Shown: positions 13,135-28,554 of the stretch, piece after piece
How positions within the stretch are numbered: position 1 is the first letter of the stretch
How the letters are laid out: each line of letters starts with the position of its first letter
Assembly (NCBI GenBank): GCA_905250885.1
Contig: CAJNOQ010000037.1
Location: 1 to 64,000 of the forward strand
Reading direction: 5' to 3'
Length of the DNA: 64,000 nucleotides
DNA from: Didymodactylos carnosus
Lineage: Eukaryota > Rotifera > Eurotatoria > Philodinida > Philodinidae
Notes under the pieces: model-generated
What the model was told of the DNA's origin: nothing
Database searches by the model: none
The model's input: the letters and a program-made list of their open reading frames with translations, nothing else
Program-made: the position numbers and the translations under genes

Positions 13135-13193
13135 AAATGATTTCATGCATCATCAATCAACAGGATCTTGTTAAGTGATGCATGAAATCATTT
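13135..13193. repeat. Perfect 18-base stem hairpin
   Basis: AAATGATTTCATGCATCA (13135-13152) and its exact reverse complement (13176-13193) flank a 23-base loop. There are no mismatches. It is not followed by a T run, so it does not look like a terminator. It could be a small fold-back insertion. Confidence 0.75.
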
Positions 13194-16100
13194 TAAATTG
13201 ACTAAACAGAAAAATAAAAGGTTTTGATTCAGATCGCATACAATTTGGCAAAGGATTATATCTGTGATCGGTAATGTACAGAAGATATTGGCATTCGTTG
13301 AATGTAATTCTGTAGTTGGTGAAATTCCATATAAGCAAGTAGATATTTCTACTACATCTATTAAATTTTATTATTCTTTTATGTTATGCGTCATGTTTAA
13401 TCTTCAAGGTTATCTACAATATTTCTCTTATTTCAACTGTACGATATGTGCTGTTTGTCGAAACGATTTTAATTAAAAGTAACGCTTACTGAATTCCTTG
13501 ACTGTGAGTAACAGCCCCTCCTCAGAGCATTATAGAGACCGTCTATAGATCCCCGGGGACCAAATATCACTTTCACTCATTGTTTTAGATTGAAAACAAT
13601 TCAGAAATCACTAGAAATCTAGAATCTCTTTAAAAACGTTTAAAAATATGTTGTTTACTGCAAAGCTAAGTTCATATGTTAGAATCTTTACTCATACAAA
13701 ATTGATTTTGTGTTTTTCAATAGTTTTAGTTTAGAATACTATAATAGAATATAATTTTGCTTGTATTCTGACAGAATAAAGCTTATATCAAATCCCAACT
13801 AATGGAATCTTCTGGATTAAGTGTAAATTTCTCTCTCTGCACCATCCTAGAAGCGAATTCTCTCATAATCAAAGTGTGTTTTTTAAAAAAGGAAATAATT
13901 ATCAAATTTTATAATCTTTATTATATAATGAATAATGATCTGATTCAACAATTTTACAACATAATTAGTTTTAGATTTGAATACATATATACATGTTACA
14001 ATTAAACGCACGATGTGAAACTAATTTTATTGAGAAAGTTTGCATAATTTGTGTATAATTATTTTGTTTCTATGAATAAAAAATTTATTATCGACGAATT
14101 TTAGAAACTAAGATTTTGTTCTTCAATAATATCATTAATGAGCATTCGTGCAAAAGTCACTTTGTTTCATAATGAATTAAGTCAGCAATTTGAATGATAT
14201 AATTGTTTTATTATAGTCAATAAAACACGTATTTATAAATGATAATGATTGGTATGTGTGTGTGCGCATGCATACAATACAATATGATTGTGGCATGAAT
14301 TATCTAATTATGAAATTGAATTTTAGCTTATAAATAAAATTTCGACTATTTCACAATAGCTTCAATTATGTGTACAAATTGAATGTGTGGATAAACTTGT
14401 GAACGAACAATAATATACATAAATTCTATTTCCTTATCTCTATTTATTGTTTAAATATGATGCGAAAAATTTTACAAACACAACTGAGTTATCAAGGATA
14501 CAATTTCAGCTACGATTTCTTCGTTCTTTCTCTTCTCTCTTGTAATACTTAAAAAAATAAAAAAGAAACATTTTTTTTTATGATGATGATCATTATCACT
14601 TCTTCTCTCACACTTGGCATTTCAAAAATCTGTTTTTGTTCATTTCTTATTTTTTGTTCAATTTTAATGATGATGGTTTTTATGTTATTGTCACTGTTTT
14701 TCTTTCTCTTTAAAGTATATAATAGAGAGAGAATCTCTCATCTCATCTATCGTCCCATAGAATACATCAAGCAACACTTGATCAGATCATTTCTTCCAAT
14801 TTGTTATTAGTTTTTCGTCTTTTGCTCATTCTTTTCTTCGAATAGAAAAAAATAATAATAATAATGATAATAATAATAATATAATCAGTTTCAGTAGTCA
14901 AGCTGGTATTTAAAAAAAAAAAAAGTTTTTTTTCTTCTTCAAAAAAGATGACACTATATGGATCTTTATTCATTCATATTCTCTTAATATACTGACGAGT
15001 GTCAATCAATATCCTAATATTTTTTTCTTCTCTGTTTATTTATTTGAAATTAGGGTAAGACAAGATCTTGTTTCAATATCAAAAATTGTTTACAAAAGAA
15101 GAAGAAGAAAAAAAAAATGAAATTATATTCACCTTGCATCATTACATTCTTTCACAAAATATTAAAAGAGAACTTTTTTTTTGTTGAAATTATAAACTGA
15201 ACTACGTTAACAACATACATTACATATGATGGAATGATTTAACATATAACTTATAATATATACATAAAAACTTTTAGTAAGAAATCATTTTTTTTTATGT
15301 TCATTGATGTAGTCGAGTTTGTTATGAAACTGATAGTTCTAGATACTCGAAAATCTGAAAATAGCATAGAGAAAGAAAATGATTTGAATGATTTTATTAA
15401 TAAAATAATTTTCAGTACAGTGGTAAATGTTAGGCAGACATTTTGTATATTACAGTTAAGTATGAAAAAAACAGTTTTTCTTGTAGAGATATTAAAAATT
15501 GATCATCTACACATACTCAAAATATTATCAAAATACATTTGACTGATGATTTAAAATTAGTTTTTCGAAGTGATTAGAAATATAACCGTCCAGTTTTTAC
15601 TGAAAAATATACTTTATTTTTGGGCATAGTGATGAACAGAATTATAGACTGTTCTAGTGAGAGAGAAATAATGTATTGTATAGTTTGATAAAGTTAAGTT
15701 TGGTTATATGTTAGTACAGTTGTAGTAGTAAAACTAGAAATAATGATTTTTCTATACAGCTAGTAAATATATGTAGTAGTGCAAGAATAACGAATAATTA
15801 AAGTACTAATAAATCAATATAAATGTATTTTCTATTTTCTATACGATGCCATAACATAGATTTAGTATAACTCTGGTACTGGGCATTGTGTTGATGAGAG
15901 AAAAAAATGGCGTGAAGAAAAGAATAGTAGATATAAACGATTGTTCTTTTTACCAGACACCTTTTATTTATTAACATGGATGAACGTATGGATATCTACC
16001 TGTCGCTCAAAAACGTTATTTAAACTCAACACATGGTATGTATACATTTTTATGCTAGTTGCATTTGCTGTGTATTTTTTATCTTTAAGAAGATAAATGA

Positions 16101-19100
16101 CTATAACGGTAAAGAGAAACTTTCTAGTTATCTTGAATGGAGAGAAAGACTATTCTTATGTTTTATTTATAAATATTAGCCGATTTACACATTGACGGTG
16201 GAATAAACGAGTTGAAACTTAATCACTAGTGACGGTGTGAGATTTTCTCAGAAGATACTTGTTTCACAAAAGACAACAATTTTTTTAAAAATTCGCTTGT
16301 TTTTGAGTAAAAACTTTTGATCGGCAATGCAGAATAAAAGAATATTTGCACATCCTTTGACAGTACAGCTAACCTCTCTATCATGTTTGAGAAAGTGATC
16401 GTATGTCCAAATATAAAAGTGAGCACCTAAATTTTCTACTATTACACATTTCATACTAATATTACTGAATAAAAGCGACTTCCATCCGTAGGTTCACAAG
16501 CGACATCTGTAAGCGGTGATATTTCGCGGTCTATTGAACTAAATTTTTTGACAGGAGCACTTACGGCTTCATTTTACGCTTCCCAATACTGATTTATTGA
16601 TTGACACGGATGCCTCCAAGCAAGTCTCATATATATTCAGGCATGCAAGATGTATGTAAATCGAGAGAATTCATTAATCTTTCATGTACTAGATGAGAGG
16701 AACGTTACAAACTGTGAGGATTATGCGTTAAACATAATAAATTCATGCGATATATTTTCAAAACAACTAACTTATGCCTGTAGGTTAAAGGGACTCCCCT
16801 CAGGAAAAATCTTTTTTTATTCTACAAGCGATCTTAATAAAACTTAGATATGTTAATGCTTACTATCTAACTAGACGTTGCTAAAAATTTGAGTTCAAAA
16901 AGTTGAACCGCTACCGAGTTATCATTGTTACGAGGGACAAAACGGAACTCTTAGCAAAAATATTAAGGCTTTTTTTTGACGAGTACAAAGATGCGGGTAG
17001 TTTCAAATGAAAGTAGACACTTAGACCTAAAAGTATGTGAAACAGATTTTTGAATTTCGCTTTCGTTTATTTTCAGCTCAAATTTCAAGTCAAAACTCCG
17101 AAAAAGCCGTGAAATCTGTGCTGGTATTCTCGGAACAGGAAGCGAAATTTAAAGATCTGTTCCACAGATTTTTAAACTTATGTCTCAGCTTCAGAATAAA
17201 AAAAATGAAGGTTCTAGGATGATCTGTCTAGGAAGAGTTGCATTTTTCTGTACCAAAACCATGTTCTGAGAAAAACGTTAAACGAGTTTGATGATGACCG
17301 TAGTAACAGATCTAAGGTTTAATCTAAAATCTCTCAAAAACTATTTGTTTTTATTAAAAGCGACACAAATTCTGAAAGAGGAGACTCCAGAGTATCTAAC
17401 TAAGCAATAAACTCACTTTCGATTTTCTTCAGAAATTCATCGGTTTCTGAGGGTGGTCCTCGAAGAGTGATGATGCGGTGGGTGCAGTTTTTTGTTTTGC
17501 AGTGAACACCTATGGCTAGGAGTTGGCAAAGCCCGATTTTTGAGTTTCTCATCTACTGGTTTTTGATAGAGCTTGAAATCCGAAAAATCCTTGGAAAGTT
17601 TCCGTTTTACGAAACTTTACTAGTTTACGTTTTCTATTCGAAAAGTATATATATTCCAGCTAATATCATACAAAATAAGTTCTGCATATATTTACACATA
17701 TAAGGCATATATTCCTGCACATGTCTACCGGTTTTACCCTACTGGATAACCTAGAGAAAGTATTTCTTCTAGGCAAAAAGCTTTTATTATAGTGAAGATA
17801 ATGCAGCCATATGCCGAAGGACGTGTCGCACATATCCGTCCACATGTCCAGTAGATTCATCATGGTCAATAGCCTAGGCCTGACCAACAACAACATGAAA
17901 GACTACATGATCTCTTTCTGAGTAGAAAAAAGTCACTTTTTTTGTTACAGGAGTTCTGGAAAAGTCGCTCAAAAACCATGAAAAACCTAACCTATCGACA
18001 CAAAAATAATGCCATTGGACAACAGACACTTTCCGTTTCCACTATTTCACCACTATGTGCTTTTCTCAAAACCGATATTTTTGATGAAAATCGCCATTTC
18101 TGATCGATGAAAGTTGGGAAGCTTAAAGTACAGACAACTTTGCTTGATAAGTACGATCTAAAAATGGAGTGGAGTTAAGTTAATATACCTCAATCTAAAT
18201 AACGATTGATTAAAATTTGCTTATAAATAAATAAAAATGTGGACAGTACAAATATACTGAAGGGAAGATTGACTAGTTGTTTTTCAGAAAAAACTAAACA
18301 TCTTTTTTGTTCATAATCGATTAAGTTAAAGGATAAGAACAAGGAAAATCTAATGTATTAGTAATGCATTTTTTAAGTTCTAACTTCAATGTTTAAAATG
18401 TTGTTTTACTCATTTGTTAAAGTTTTTGGTTCTTGATGCTACATGATCAAAGTGCAAGCTTCTTTCAAATAAATCAGTTCTGGTAATAAACTCCAACACT
18501 TAAAAATTAATGTCTAACCGAAAGAACATCGAGATTTTATATCGTACACAGCTCGTTCCCTAGCCACCCATAACGGGCGATCACGATTCAACCGGTTGGA
18601 AAGAAAACTTTTTTATGAACTAAAATCTCAACCGCTATCGATGAAGTTCTAATAGGTAATGATTTTCAGTAAACTAAGGAAGTACATCGTTAACCGTCAG
18701 CATCTACATTATGTTTTTCAAAGAAGAACAACTTCAGCTGATTTATACCATAACTTCTTCCTCCTTCTGATTCTAAATTCTTACAATTTACAAAAGAAAA
18801 TGTTCCAAATAGACGGTTAGCTGTCATAGTTTCATAGAATGCAAGTTCTCTACTTTTCTGGTATATCGACCTTTTGTTAAGATACGTCAAGAGTAAATCA
18901 TTAAAAAATGACAAAATTATGTTGAATGTTAAATAATTGTCGTTCTTGACATGCCTCAACTGTTTCGGTTTTACTTTATGTTGACTACGTCAGAGTACAA
19001 CGAAAGAAGAAAAACGTATACATCGTTCATTAATTTTTATTTTTATTTTACAGTACTACGATGAGTATGAAAAGATGAGTATTCGGCTATTTTTGTTACT

Positions 19101-20623
19101 TTTACGTCGAATTATTTATGAAAAGCCGCAGGAGTTCAATGAAACTGTTTTAAAAAAATTTTAATCACGTTACCGTGAATCAGGCTAAGATCAGATGCCT
19201 CAAGTGTCACATTTTCTTCTTGGATTTTATAAGTTTGCTTCGGATCTATTTTGTCTGGCACAAGAGACAAATTTACTAATATCCACCAGAAATCACTTCT
19301 GATGTAAATTTTTAAAAACTAGACTTGTTTATACTGAATATATTTGTTTTACAACCGTTATCTAATTATAGCCAAGGGTAAGCCTTGAAAGTTTGAACTG
19401 GCCCGTCTAGTTTCATTATAGTTCTATCATATGATACGTTTCGCGACCAATACCATGAAAACGGATATAATCAATTTTTATATATTAAAATATGGAAGAC
19501 TATAATCAAAGAAACAGTTTCCCCAATTTGAGAGTAATCAAAATTGAAGCACCCCCCAGTATTTTCATAGATAATTTTTTATTTCTTCGATATGTAACGA
19601 TATACTGTAATAATAAATAAAGCTTTATTTGAAAACACAAATTCTAAGCTGGTTCAGAAATTCTCGTTTTGATAAACAATTCTTTTATCTGTTACATGAA
19701 GTAATCTATCTATGTTTAACAATGAAAATAGACTTCCAGTCATAACAGAAACTAGTGTCATTTAATTTGTATCAAAATTTGTGTTTCGAAAAGTTGATTG
19801 TGACTTGAACTACAATAAGAAATATAATGAGCCATAAAGTCAATATATGCAAACTGCCGTTTGAAAAAAAATTCTACAGTCGGACGCGGAAGTGTCATAA
19901 TCATGCAATAACAGTTATTTAGTGAAGAAAAAATGAAGAGAATTACTGTAAAACTGTGTTTATCGAACATAATTAAGATTATGCCTATGACCAACGTCAT
20001 GTAGCTGTTGTTTTGTTCTCGGTCTCCACCTCCCATGCGCGTATCTCACTCTTTGTTAATTAAACGAACATGATAAACGCCCGTTGTCACGAACGGAGAT
20101 CAGTAGGATGAAAAGACATTTTTTTCTTATTGTGTTCAAGCCCATTACGTTAAGAAAAGTTTCCGGTAATACAATATAACAAAATTGCATCTTTAGTTGT
20201 TCGTCACGTAAAAAACAATATTCAGGTGTTCTACAAGCACAAAAAGACTGAAAATCTATAATAATCTAATATTTTCGTTTGTAGAGTCGAATGTGTTTAT
20301 AATAATAAGGATATTAATCATTTGTGCAATATAAACACTTTTCCTTAAAATAAACATCAAATATCAAAAATGATAGCGAGTGAGAAAATATTAACGTCAG
20401 TTTTGACACTTACAACAAACACATTTTATGTTACAATCTATTTTTATAGAGTTAACCGAATATTCTTTAAATTTAGATAGCATAAGGTAATTTAACTATT
20501 TTTAATTTCTTCAACTCTACTTGAAACTATGACATTTTCAAGAGAAATTGAATCATTATGAGTCTTTTTCGAAATAAAATCTATTAAAATAAAATGATTT
20601 CAACTTGAGCGTTATTTCCAGGC

Positions 20624-20625
<2 letters not shown>
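13194..20625. other. Long gene-free stretch
   Basis: No exon, RNA gene or transposon protein could be defended. The part at 16.9-18.15 kb is less AT-skewed and contains TCTCAAAACCGAT and AAAATCGCCATTTCT. These match, with small differences, sequence inside the 2.5 kb inverted-repeat element near 41035-41070, so it probably contains related repeat DNA. A poly-purine and ATT-repeat zone lies at about 14540-15120. Confidence 0.45.

Positions 20626-20659
<34 letters not shown>
20626..20659. repeat. (TA)n microsatellite
   Basis: About 17 uninterrupted TA units. It has no evident relation to a gene. Confidence 0.95.
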
Positions 20660-20663
<4 letters not shown>

Positions 20664-23600
20664 GTCAAAATTATTTCACTAACTATTATTAAGTACTTGT
20701 TGAATTGTCAAAAAAGAAAGATCTCTCTTATCCTGAGAGGAAAGTACTTCAATACATTAACAGTGTTAAAAAATGAATTCGTCTTCGTGTAATAACTATA
20801 GGTTAAAATATTACAGTAACAAAAAAACTGTCTGAGTCGATTTTTAAAAAGAGCAGAATTGATCGATAAGAAAGATCTTTTATTGATACAAAGAATATTT
20901 AATAAAATTATTTTGTCACAAAAATACAGTATTAATCATAGCGGAGAAATGTTATGAAAATTATTGTAGATTTTTCTGCTGGCGATCAGAATTTCTGTAT
21001 AAATAAAGTAAACAATATTTATTATCATTATGCTCAAAAGAAAACACGCTTCTCCCTTGAAGAAATAGAGTCCGTTGCACTTTTTCATCTGATCTTTCCA
21101 ATGTCAATGAATAAATTGAGTAACCAAAACTATCCAAAGTATTTTTAGATAAGTGATGAATAGAATGTATAATCTTTATTCAGTTTTGACGTAAAAAAAA
21201 ATGCCACTTTAGATGCACTTTTGCATCTAATTTTATTAAATTATAGATCAATATGCTCTTGATCTCTTAGAAAATTACTTCTTATTTTTTATTCTTTTTT
21301 TTTTGGTTGTACTGTTGTTTACATGGTATGCTAATATTAAACGTATGAAGAAGTAATTAACTCAGTTTCTGATAGATTTATACAAACTTCGCCAAAATAT
21401 AATCCATATCCAAACGATTAATGATCTTATTTATTTATTATTATTCTGTTAATATGGTATGGAGGAGAAGAGGTAGTGTTTTCTTTTCTTCTTACCAATG
21501 TTTTCTTTCTTTTGTTGTATTTTGAACTTTCTCTATCATATAAAATCATCTAAAGAACAATGGCACTAGAGAGAGAGAGAGAAAGAGAGAAAGTCTAATA
21601 GAGAGGTACTCTCACAAATACATATGTCAACAGCATCTTCAAAAAAAAAAATGACATGTAATCAAAAGAAAAAGTTTGTTCAAAAAACCCAATCGACCGA
21701 AAACCATTAAGAAAGAGAGAGAGCGAGAGAGAGAGAGAGGGAGGTGCGTATCATAGAGTTGATAAATTATGAAGTATGTGTATCATTTCATTTACATTCT
21801 AATGATCTCTCTTCAACGAATGATGTCAATAGGGCTGATTAGATCATTTTCTTCCGAACTTTCTCTAAGACTAATTCTTTTAACTATAGCAAAAGGGAGA
21901 AATATTGTTCCCCTGTTGACAATACTATTACAACTTTAATCGATATTATAAGCAAAGAAAGAAAAGAGAAAGAAACAAAAAAAAAATTGTTTTTTTTCTC
22001 GTATTTTTTTTCTTTTCTTCTTTTTGTTAAATTATTGTTCGACCAACCGAATCACTTCTGGTGAATTACTTACGGCGTAGTATAGATATATAGATCTATG
22101 TATATCTATTGAAGAAAAGTAATTGTGAGAATATAATGAAACCTTATATTTAAAACTACCAGTTTTTCTCATATAAGTATTCATACATACATATCAATCA
22201 ATAAAGAGAACACGCAAAAAAACTCTCTTAATTACATCTTATTTATTGATATTAACATTAACATACATATTTACTTTTTTCATCTGAAATATTCATTTAA
22301 AATACGAGACTTTTTATTTTCAATTATGAAAAAGTTAAACAAAATGGAAAGAGGTAATAAAGGTAAGATTCGCTTATTTATTTACCGAACAAAGAGAAAG
22401 AAAATTTTTTTTTTCAAAAGTAGTCCTAATTACAGTAAAAGATTTATATAGAAAAGTGTGACTATCGTTATTATTGACACAAACACTTTGTATAAGTGAA
22501 TAAAAAAAAAAATTAATCTAACTCAAAAAATGGATAATACGATATTTAGAGGAGAGACATTTTTTACCGATAATATGTGTCTATCAAGACAGAGAGGTAG
22601 AGAAAGAGAGAGACGATGTTTATTGTTTTTTATCCTTGTTCAATAAATTAATTTGTAATGTCGTTGAGGATATTTGATGCAATATATTGGCAAATTCATT
22701 TTGAAATGGACATCATCTTTATTGTAAGTGGCCGACAGACTCTCCAACTTTTCGCCTTATCATTGCTGAGAGTTTGCTGCTGTATGATGAATTGCTTAGT
22801 CCTGTTTTGAGTACTCATGTAATATATTCGAAAGATCAAAACGGATAAAACGTGACAAAAAAATCGCAATTAATCCCGATCATATTCAAGCTGTCGAATT
22901 CGATGTCTTGTTAAACTGTATAGAATATAATTCCGACTACTACAAAGAGTCTCACCATATTATTCATCATGTTTCTTCATTAGTGTCTTATTTTTGCATA
23001 ATTCTAAAGAGTAGATTGGATAAAACCGCTAATTACGACACTATACACAAGTTAGATTATAACAAGATATTGAATGACATTATGGTATCAGTGTAAAGAA
23101 GATACTTCCTTCCTTAATGCCAGGGTTTTAGAACGGAGAACTATTTTTTACAAAATCTAGACATGAAGTACCTATAATCAAACTTGATATTTTCCATTGT
23201 AAGTGAATTTTGTTGTATTTTCTACTTATGATTAGAATTTAAACTAACATCACTTAGTCTCTGTCTTTCATGTATCTGTTAATAATCTCTTCATTTAATC
23301 AGTTACGTATGATCCACCGCTGTTTTGTGCAAATAATTAGTAAGACAACTGACTGTTTTTTGTAAGAAAAATTGTCGTTTTTGATCTGTGCTTAATAATG
23401 TTGTTATTGGATACTTCTTTCTCAAGAGAGTGAGAGAGAAGAAAGTTCTTGCCAGCAAATATTGTCTTACAATGAGTAGAATTGAATCAGACATACTAGA
23501 ACAATTTTGTGTAATCGATAATACTGACGGTAACAGCATAGAGTTTTGCCCTCTAAAACACTGATATGATATAATCTTGACTCTTTTAATACAAAAAAAA

Positions 23601-24300
23601 AAAAAATTCTAAAGCATCAGTCAGTCGCGTAGGAGTAACAATTGACAGTTGGATAGTACAGTTGTTAGTAGTAATAATTTTATAACTGTCTTTTTTAACG
23701 CCATTCTGGATAAATCTAACACTATTTTTACTGAAGGACAAACATGTTAGTATACTAGTTTTTGTGAATGTAAGTAGAACTATATTAATCAGTACTTATT
23801 TTTACGTTAAATCTGAATATAAATTAACATTCATTGAGTGATTAGTTTGATCCCATCATACTAATGATGTAAATTTAAATTTTGTGATGATATTAAATTT
23901 GAATTAGGTCTATCTATTTCCATGTTTATTTTTTTAACGTTTAATAAATCATTCAAACTTTGAATTGTACCTATACCTATAGAATGAAATCCAAATATTG
24001 TAGTCGGTTTTCATTAGTCACTGATTAAAATAATTAGTATGACGACACAAAAGATAAAACTATTATACTGGCCAAAGATAAGAGTTGTGAAAGATTTGTT
24101 GACAATTTTTATCAACAGTTGACTTATCTTGATTTATGAAACTAATGTCAAATATTTTCAGAAATTAATATGCTATTAGCGGAATACACTGACAAGCATT
24201 CCATCATTTTTTCGTATATTTTTTTCATTTCATTGTAGAAATTTCACTAATTTGAACTTAGTTTCAAATATGATCAACATACAATTAGATGAGATCAGAA
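20660..24300. other. Gene-free stretch with GA-rich microsatellites
   Basis: GA-rich tracts occur at about 21569-21595 and 21710-21740, with poly-T and poly-A runs around 21970-22030. Short frames at 22908-23096 and 23303-23539 have no recognisable features. No gene is called. Confidence 0.45.
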
Positions 24301-24990
24301 ATCTTGTACTAAGATTTTGATTAAAACTTGAAAAATTTTTCAAAGTTTTTGCTCAATTACTTCAAGGTCTTATACAGCTTTTTGGACATCTTTTAGGATC
24401 TTAAGAACACCTTGAAGTTCAAGATTTTGATAATTTTTTGTTACAGAATTTGTCTTGAAAAATCCTGAACTAGGTTTGTAACTAATTTTGCGAAATTAAT
24501 TAATTAGTCATTGATTAGTCAGCCAGAATCTTGACCGATTTTCGATATCTGCACAGAATCTTATATAGTCTTTTTTTGAGTTCATAAGGTATTAAATTTC
24601 AGCCATTTTTAATTTTTATCTACAGTATACAGCGCTAGCTCAGCAGTACTGTACTGTACCAACAGTACTGCTCGATTTACAAGTCTTACTGTACCGTTCA
24701 GACAATAGCGGAGTTGTTCAATCCATCGTTATGTCCACGTAATGGACTTGATAATTTTTCATTTATTTATAGTATGAATAGTGTTTCGTATATATCCATG
24801 GGCACTGTATAACAAAAATGATGATAGAGAGAACAACAAGTATAATTTTCTTTATTAAATCTTTTCAAGATCTTGATACAGAATCTTCAAGATACGTTAG
24901 ACTCCGAACCATAGTGAATCCTAATCAAAATCTTGATCAAGAATCTTCAAGAAACAGAATCTTTAAAAAATTTATGCAGCTTTTTAATTT
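24300..24990. repeat. Degenerate repeats of an AAGATCTTGA-like unit, with a short hairpin
   Basis: Variants of ATCTTGATACAGAATCTTCA recur on both strands, for example at 24300-24430 and 24864-24965. A related patch lies at 2040-2130. Within the block, AGCAGTACTG (24642-24651) and CAGTACTGCT (24663-24672) form a perfect 10-base stem with an 11-base loop. The open frame at 24818-25066 is driven by the repeat. Confidence 0.45.
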
Positions 24991-27900
24991 CTGCAAGACG
25001 TGGGATATTATGCATGTAGTGTTAAACAAATGTTATGTCAGATGCCAAATGTACGAGCATTCTTAATTTAATGAACTCTAGTTGTTGATTTGTATGATAT
25101 TTCAATGAATTAATGTACTGTTGCAAAGAATAAATAAGAGAATAAACAGTGATCACTTATCGCGATGCACTATTTCTTCATTACTTCTTTGTGCTTTTTC
25201 TCTTATCTTATCAAAAAATTAAAAAAGATTAAAGACTTTATAAATAAAACTAAAAGATATTGTGTTTTATTGTTTGAGTATAACTCCCGGTATAGTCTCT
25301 TTAAACGTTCGTGTATAGCTCATGATTTTTTCTTCTATTATGTAAGGTTTAATTATTTTTTATGGACGATAATTGGTTTATGATGTACGCCTCTTATGAT
25401 AAAAAGATACTTTGAAAGTAAAAATTCATGTATCTATCTTACATACATTTATGTTGCCTGAGGGAACAGATTATATCTGTAGTACGTAATTAACACTCTT
25501 TAAGTTTGATTGATTGCACACTTTTCAAACCCGGTTTTTCATCCTCTTCTCTCTTCTCAAATCCATGGACTTTCTTTTCTTCTGTCGTCATTTTTCCCTC
25601 TATTCTCATCCTCCTTTTCTTAGCAGCACAATGATAAACATCAAAATACGATTATTTTAGTGATATATACATGAGAACATTTGCTTATCCAAAAATATCA
25701 AATTGGAACAAGTAAACAATGTCCCGAGTACCAGTTAGTTGCCAGAAGAATAAAAATCTGATTAATTAGTTAAAATGTTAGAAAATATTTGTGTTAGACT
25801 AGAGGACACTAGAATTGAGAGATGATAACAAGAATATTAAGTTTTACAAGAAAAAATAAATCTTACAATTTTAAACATGAATTTATTTGTAAAATATTAG
25901 GATTAAAATTAGATAAATACATCGCATAGTCATTTCACGTGTTCACCTTTTCTTTTCTGGATATTAAATATTAAGAGTTCTGTTATTCGTATCTGTTTTA
26001 TACATATACTATTTATGTATTACACAGATCTTTACTCTCGTTTATCAGTTTTTTTCATATTATTATCACCAAGAACATACGTTGTTTTTCGTCTACACGA
26101 AAATGTCAATCTTATTTTTATTGTATCAAATTCCCTAAACACCCTATATAGTATATTCATTCAATTAACCGATAAATCTAAAATCTATTATCATATATGA
26201 AAGAATTATTGCCTCTCTTTGTAAAAGTCAACAAATTTATAATTATGCAAATTCAACACGTACTGTGTTCAAGTCTACGTGTCTGTTAAGAAAAGTGGCA
26301 GAAACGGGAAGGAAGTTAGATTTTACACTTGAATTTCTTTTGTTCTTCATTCAAATTCATAACGTTCTTAAGAATTTGTTATAGAATAGTGATCGAAATT
26401 AAATAGGAAGTAGAGAGAGAGGGAGAGAGAGAGAAGTTTTCATATTTTTAATGAAAGAATCGTCCGATAGTTAGTTAGTCCATTATATGTCAAATGAAAT
26501 ATTTTGATAGATGAGCTACGTTCAACGAAAACGAACGTTTTTTTTTCCTAACGGATGAATATGTCAGTAAGATTTTGAAATTCGATAATCTAAAGGCATG
26601 ATCTGCTTTCTAAAAACTGAAATGTTTAATATAAACAATATATCATTAAGTCCCACGAGAATTTCATCTTTATGATTAAAATTGGTTAATTTTGTGCCAA
26701 AAATATATATGAGATCATTTTTATGCTAATCACTCAAAAATGAACATTTTTTGACTCTTTAAACAATAATAAAAATTCTTATTCTTCGGCTTGTTTTTTC
26801 ATTTAAATTTATAATTTATTGTTAATCACATCACTATGAAGTAAATGATGGTGTTAATGAACTCTTAATTTTTAAAACTAATCCCATTTTTGCATGAATG
26901 ATAAACATTATACACAATAATCTACATTGTTTAGAAAAATTAAAAAAAAATAAATAGAAGACAAATAAAATTATTTTAGTGTTATGATGACCTATGGATG
27001 TTATTCACTTATGAATAATAGAGAATAAGTTTTGTGGCAATTGAGAGTAGTGTAGATATATCTATTTATTAAACAATAACCTGTTCATTGCATTATGATC
27101 TTTTATTTTGTTTTGAAATGAATTCTGTTCGCGAAAAATTTCGATTTGTGTCTATTTACAAATGATTGATTTTGACTACACAGTGCAACTAAAATCTATC
27201 AGATATTCATTTTTCTTTTCTTCTTATTTTTAGCGAAAAAAAAAAAAGGGAAGGGTGTTTTACTTATTTAATTCTCATCATATGAATATTAAAGTACTAC
27301 TTGACTAGGCATGCATCAATTTCTTCCCTTTTTTCATATATAACGGAAAGATGAGCATAAGAATATTAGATCGACAACGACAATGACTACGCGATATAAT
27401 GTTTTCTTCTTTAAATAACAAAAAGGTTATCTTTTTCTTTCCTCTTTTTTCTTTGTGACGAGCTTTAAGTATTTTTTTTTTTCATATTGAGCTAGATAAC
27501 TTTATTTTCTGAAAAATGCTTTTGATATTGATTAAAAATGGGAAAAGAGAGGGAATTATTAATCGAGAAATAGTCTAGTGTTATTGCTATTGAAACGTTC
27601 ATGAACCACATATGATCAATAGAAATATTTCTTTGAGTAGTTGCGGAGAATTAATTGAAGATCTAAATTGAAAAATTGATATGAATTATTAAAATTTAGT
27701 TATATTTTTCTACTATTAATTAATAATATCGGCATAGACTAAAATGTTTTGAATGTCAAATTTTGAAACAATCATATTTAGGAAAAAAGACTTATTAAAA
27801 TTTCTTTTCGATATAAACGTACAAAATCAAACTGTTGTTAATTGAATATAGCATGATGCAATATTTTTGTTAGATTTTAGTAGTATAAGATTGTAATCAA

Positions 27901-28554
27901 GGACAAGTCTAACTAAATAGAAAGAAAATGGGAAAACATCGAATTTGTCAACCAATGTTACTTTCTTTCACCCCGTTGTGAAACAGAATACGTACCACCT
28001 AGTAAACTAAATAACTGTAAATAAATGTGTTGATGCAATTAAATGTACATGAAAAAAACAGATACTGTAAAAATTCCTATGACAACGGTCTCGAGTGGGA
28101 CTAAGAAATGTGAAACTCCATAATTACAATTACAGCGCTGCAGCTTTAGATTTCGATGTATTTGAGCTTTAGATTTCGAAAATTTGAGATGTATTTTCAA
28201 GATTTTGCAGATAATATTAAGAAAAACGATGTTAAAACGTCTAATTCAGCATTACAATAGAAAATACTGATAAAACACAATGAACAAAAGATTCTCATCT
28301 CACAATAAGAGTATCAATATAATCAGGAAACGATAATGTCACCGTACCCATGAATTAGAAATAAAAACAGAAAACTATGCAGATAGATCTACCTATAAGC
28401 AATGTGCAATTCCAATATACCCTTAAACTTTGTTATTTATTTTATGACTCTCGTATGTGTTCTGTATTACAGAAGGGACCATAATTTATTATCATCAGAA
28501 TGCCGAAATATGGATTTTACAATCTGAAAATATGGATTTTACACTCCAGCTAGC
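24991..28554. other. Gene-free AT-rich stretch
   Basis: No coding region or RNA gene recognised. A short GA tract lies near 26410-26435. Two direct copies of AATATGGATTTTACA occur near 28508 and 28530. Confidence 0.45.

Noticed and set aside
13500-13560. Locally GC-rich patch with CCCCGGGG, considered as an RNA gene
   Set aside because: No cloverleaf, T-loop motif or other RNA signature could be drawn. A whole-window scan by eye for tRNA T-loops also found nothing convincing.
16560-16650. A short stretch reading LLIDTDASKQ, similar to the RNase H start of retrotransposon polyproteins
   Set aside because: Only about ten residues resemble the family and nothing around them supports an element, so I do not call one.
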